From positions 186,001 to 250,000 of the forward strand of contig JAGMWU010000047.1 of assembly GCA_018697195.1 (NCBI GenBank): 64,000 nucleotides of DNA, read 5' to 3'. Source of the stretch: Certhia americana. Lineage: Eukaryota; Chordata; Aves; Passeriformes; Certhiidae. The notes under the pieces were generated by a model. The model searched no databases, was not told where the DNA came from, and worked only from the letters and a program-made list of their open reading frames with translations. Below are positions 63,159 through 64,000 of this stretch, piece by piece (the first letter of the stretch is position 1; every line of letters begins with the position of its first letter). The translations under genes were made by a program, and so were the position numbers.

Positions 63159-64000
63159 TTGCAGTGAAGTTGATAAGATTTTAAAGTTCTGTATTTCTTT
63201 TTGAAACTTTGTGCTTAAAAAGGAGAGTTTTCTATTGAGAAAAAAACAGAGCCTGTCAAAATGGATGTGCTTTCTTTCTGTATGCTTCTGTTAGCTACAC
63301 TTTGCTCTGTAGCTAGATTGATGCAGGATTGGCGAATATTTTAGGAACCTTAAATAATTAATCTACACCATAACCTGGCTCAGTTTAGGTTCATATTTAT
63401 CAGTCCCAGATTTTCACACTTTATCAGTTATCAGTCCCCTGAAGGGCAATAAATTGTCCCTGTCAGCTTCTTTCATGAATCCAGCCAGACCCTTCTCCTC
63501 TTCACACCTTTCTGCTGTGTTCAGATGGCTTGTCCTTTGAAGCATTTATTTTTGCACTGCATTTTCAATTCTTTCAGGCCCTAAGGTTTGTGTATTAGAT
63601 CAGTCTAAACTGAAACCTTTACATTATTGCTTCACTGTAGGGGTGTTTTATATCTCATTGTGCCCTGAGAAAAATTTAAAACCCTAGCTCAGCTTTAACT
63701 TTGCAGCATTATAGAGACATTCTACTTACAAGAAGTTACTCAAATCCCCAAAGCACTGTGAACTAAATTAATGATTTGAAGTTCTCCCATTTAATGTTAA
63801 GTACCTTTAGAATTTTGAAGGTACCAGCTGAATGCACTCTGGAATAGATTTTGGAGCCCTGTTCTTAATTTCAGCATATTATGAAGTTTTCACCACATCT
63901 TTATCAATTTCTCCTTTTCTTTAGCTCAGCCATATAATAGAGTAATTGAAATAGTTCACTAGCATGTAACCACTTTGCATTAAAAGATACTAATGATAAC
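63159..64000. other. AT-rich DNA, nothing recognised
   Basis: There is no gene or repeat that I can support up to the end of the window. TTATCAGT occurs three times at 63397-63435 (one copy as TTTATCAGTCCC, one as TTATCAGTCCCC), a minor local direct repeat. Confidence 0.55.

Noticed and set aside
62716..63204. 162-codon frame plus opposing frames
   Set aside because: The similar peptides on both strands are produced by the inverted repeat itself. There is no independent evidence of coding.

Overview
This window looks like bird nuclear DNA, most likely from a songbird (passerine). It is AT-rich and sparse in repeats. The interspersed elements I can recognise are avian types: two CR1 LINE insertions with the usual 3' tail ending in ATTCTGTGAT, and one degraded ERVL-type solo LTR. 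There are no Alu-like SINEs and no bacterial gene organisation. The avian call rests on repeat families recognised by eye, and no database search was possible.

No complete protein-coding gene, tRNA, rRNA or CRISPR array is supported. Open reading frames are short, lie on both strands and overlap one another, as expected by chance. The window is best read as intergenic DNA or the inside of a large intron. Several short segments have good splice-site context on both sides and an open frame. On the minus strand these are at 7186-7218, 10524-10585 (best splice sites), 18033-18128, 52023-52037 and 57282-57317. On the plus strand they are at 4960-5030, 24590-24672 and a possible terminal exon at 48289-48471. 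They are hypotheses, not gene calls.

Layout: 1-5399 is AT-rich and featureless apart from one candidate exon. A GC-rich block of unknown origin lies at about 5400-5840. From 5841 to 13753 there is single-copy AT-rich DNA with a doubled TAATTA palindrome at 7293-7340. A 5'-truncated minus-strand CR1 tail lies at 13754-13925. From there to 34869 the sequence is mostly unique, with G/T-rich low-complexity tracts (17140, 22344, 27281), a possible CR1 scrap (20228), a 22-bp tandem duplication (26004) and two strong perfect hairpins (29600 and 33041). A degenerate ERVL-type solo LTR lies at 34870-35215. The next 13 kb hold one more perfect hairpin (38852) and AT-rich clusters of homeodomain-type motifs (43750-43870, 44290-44400).

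The most structured part is 48591-49777. It is a CR1 whose 5' part, carrying the reverse-transcriptase core, is inverted relative to its 3' part, as expected from twin priming. The next 9 kb are unremarkable. A GC-rich segment of possible retroelement origin lies at 59040-60010. At 62755-63158 there is an unclassified inverted repeat with arms of about 165 and 185 bp and a third partial copy between them. It is the best candidate here for an undescribed repeat family.
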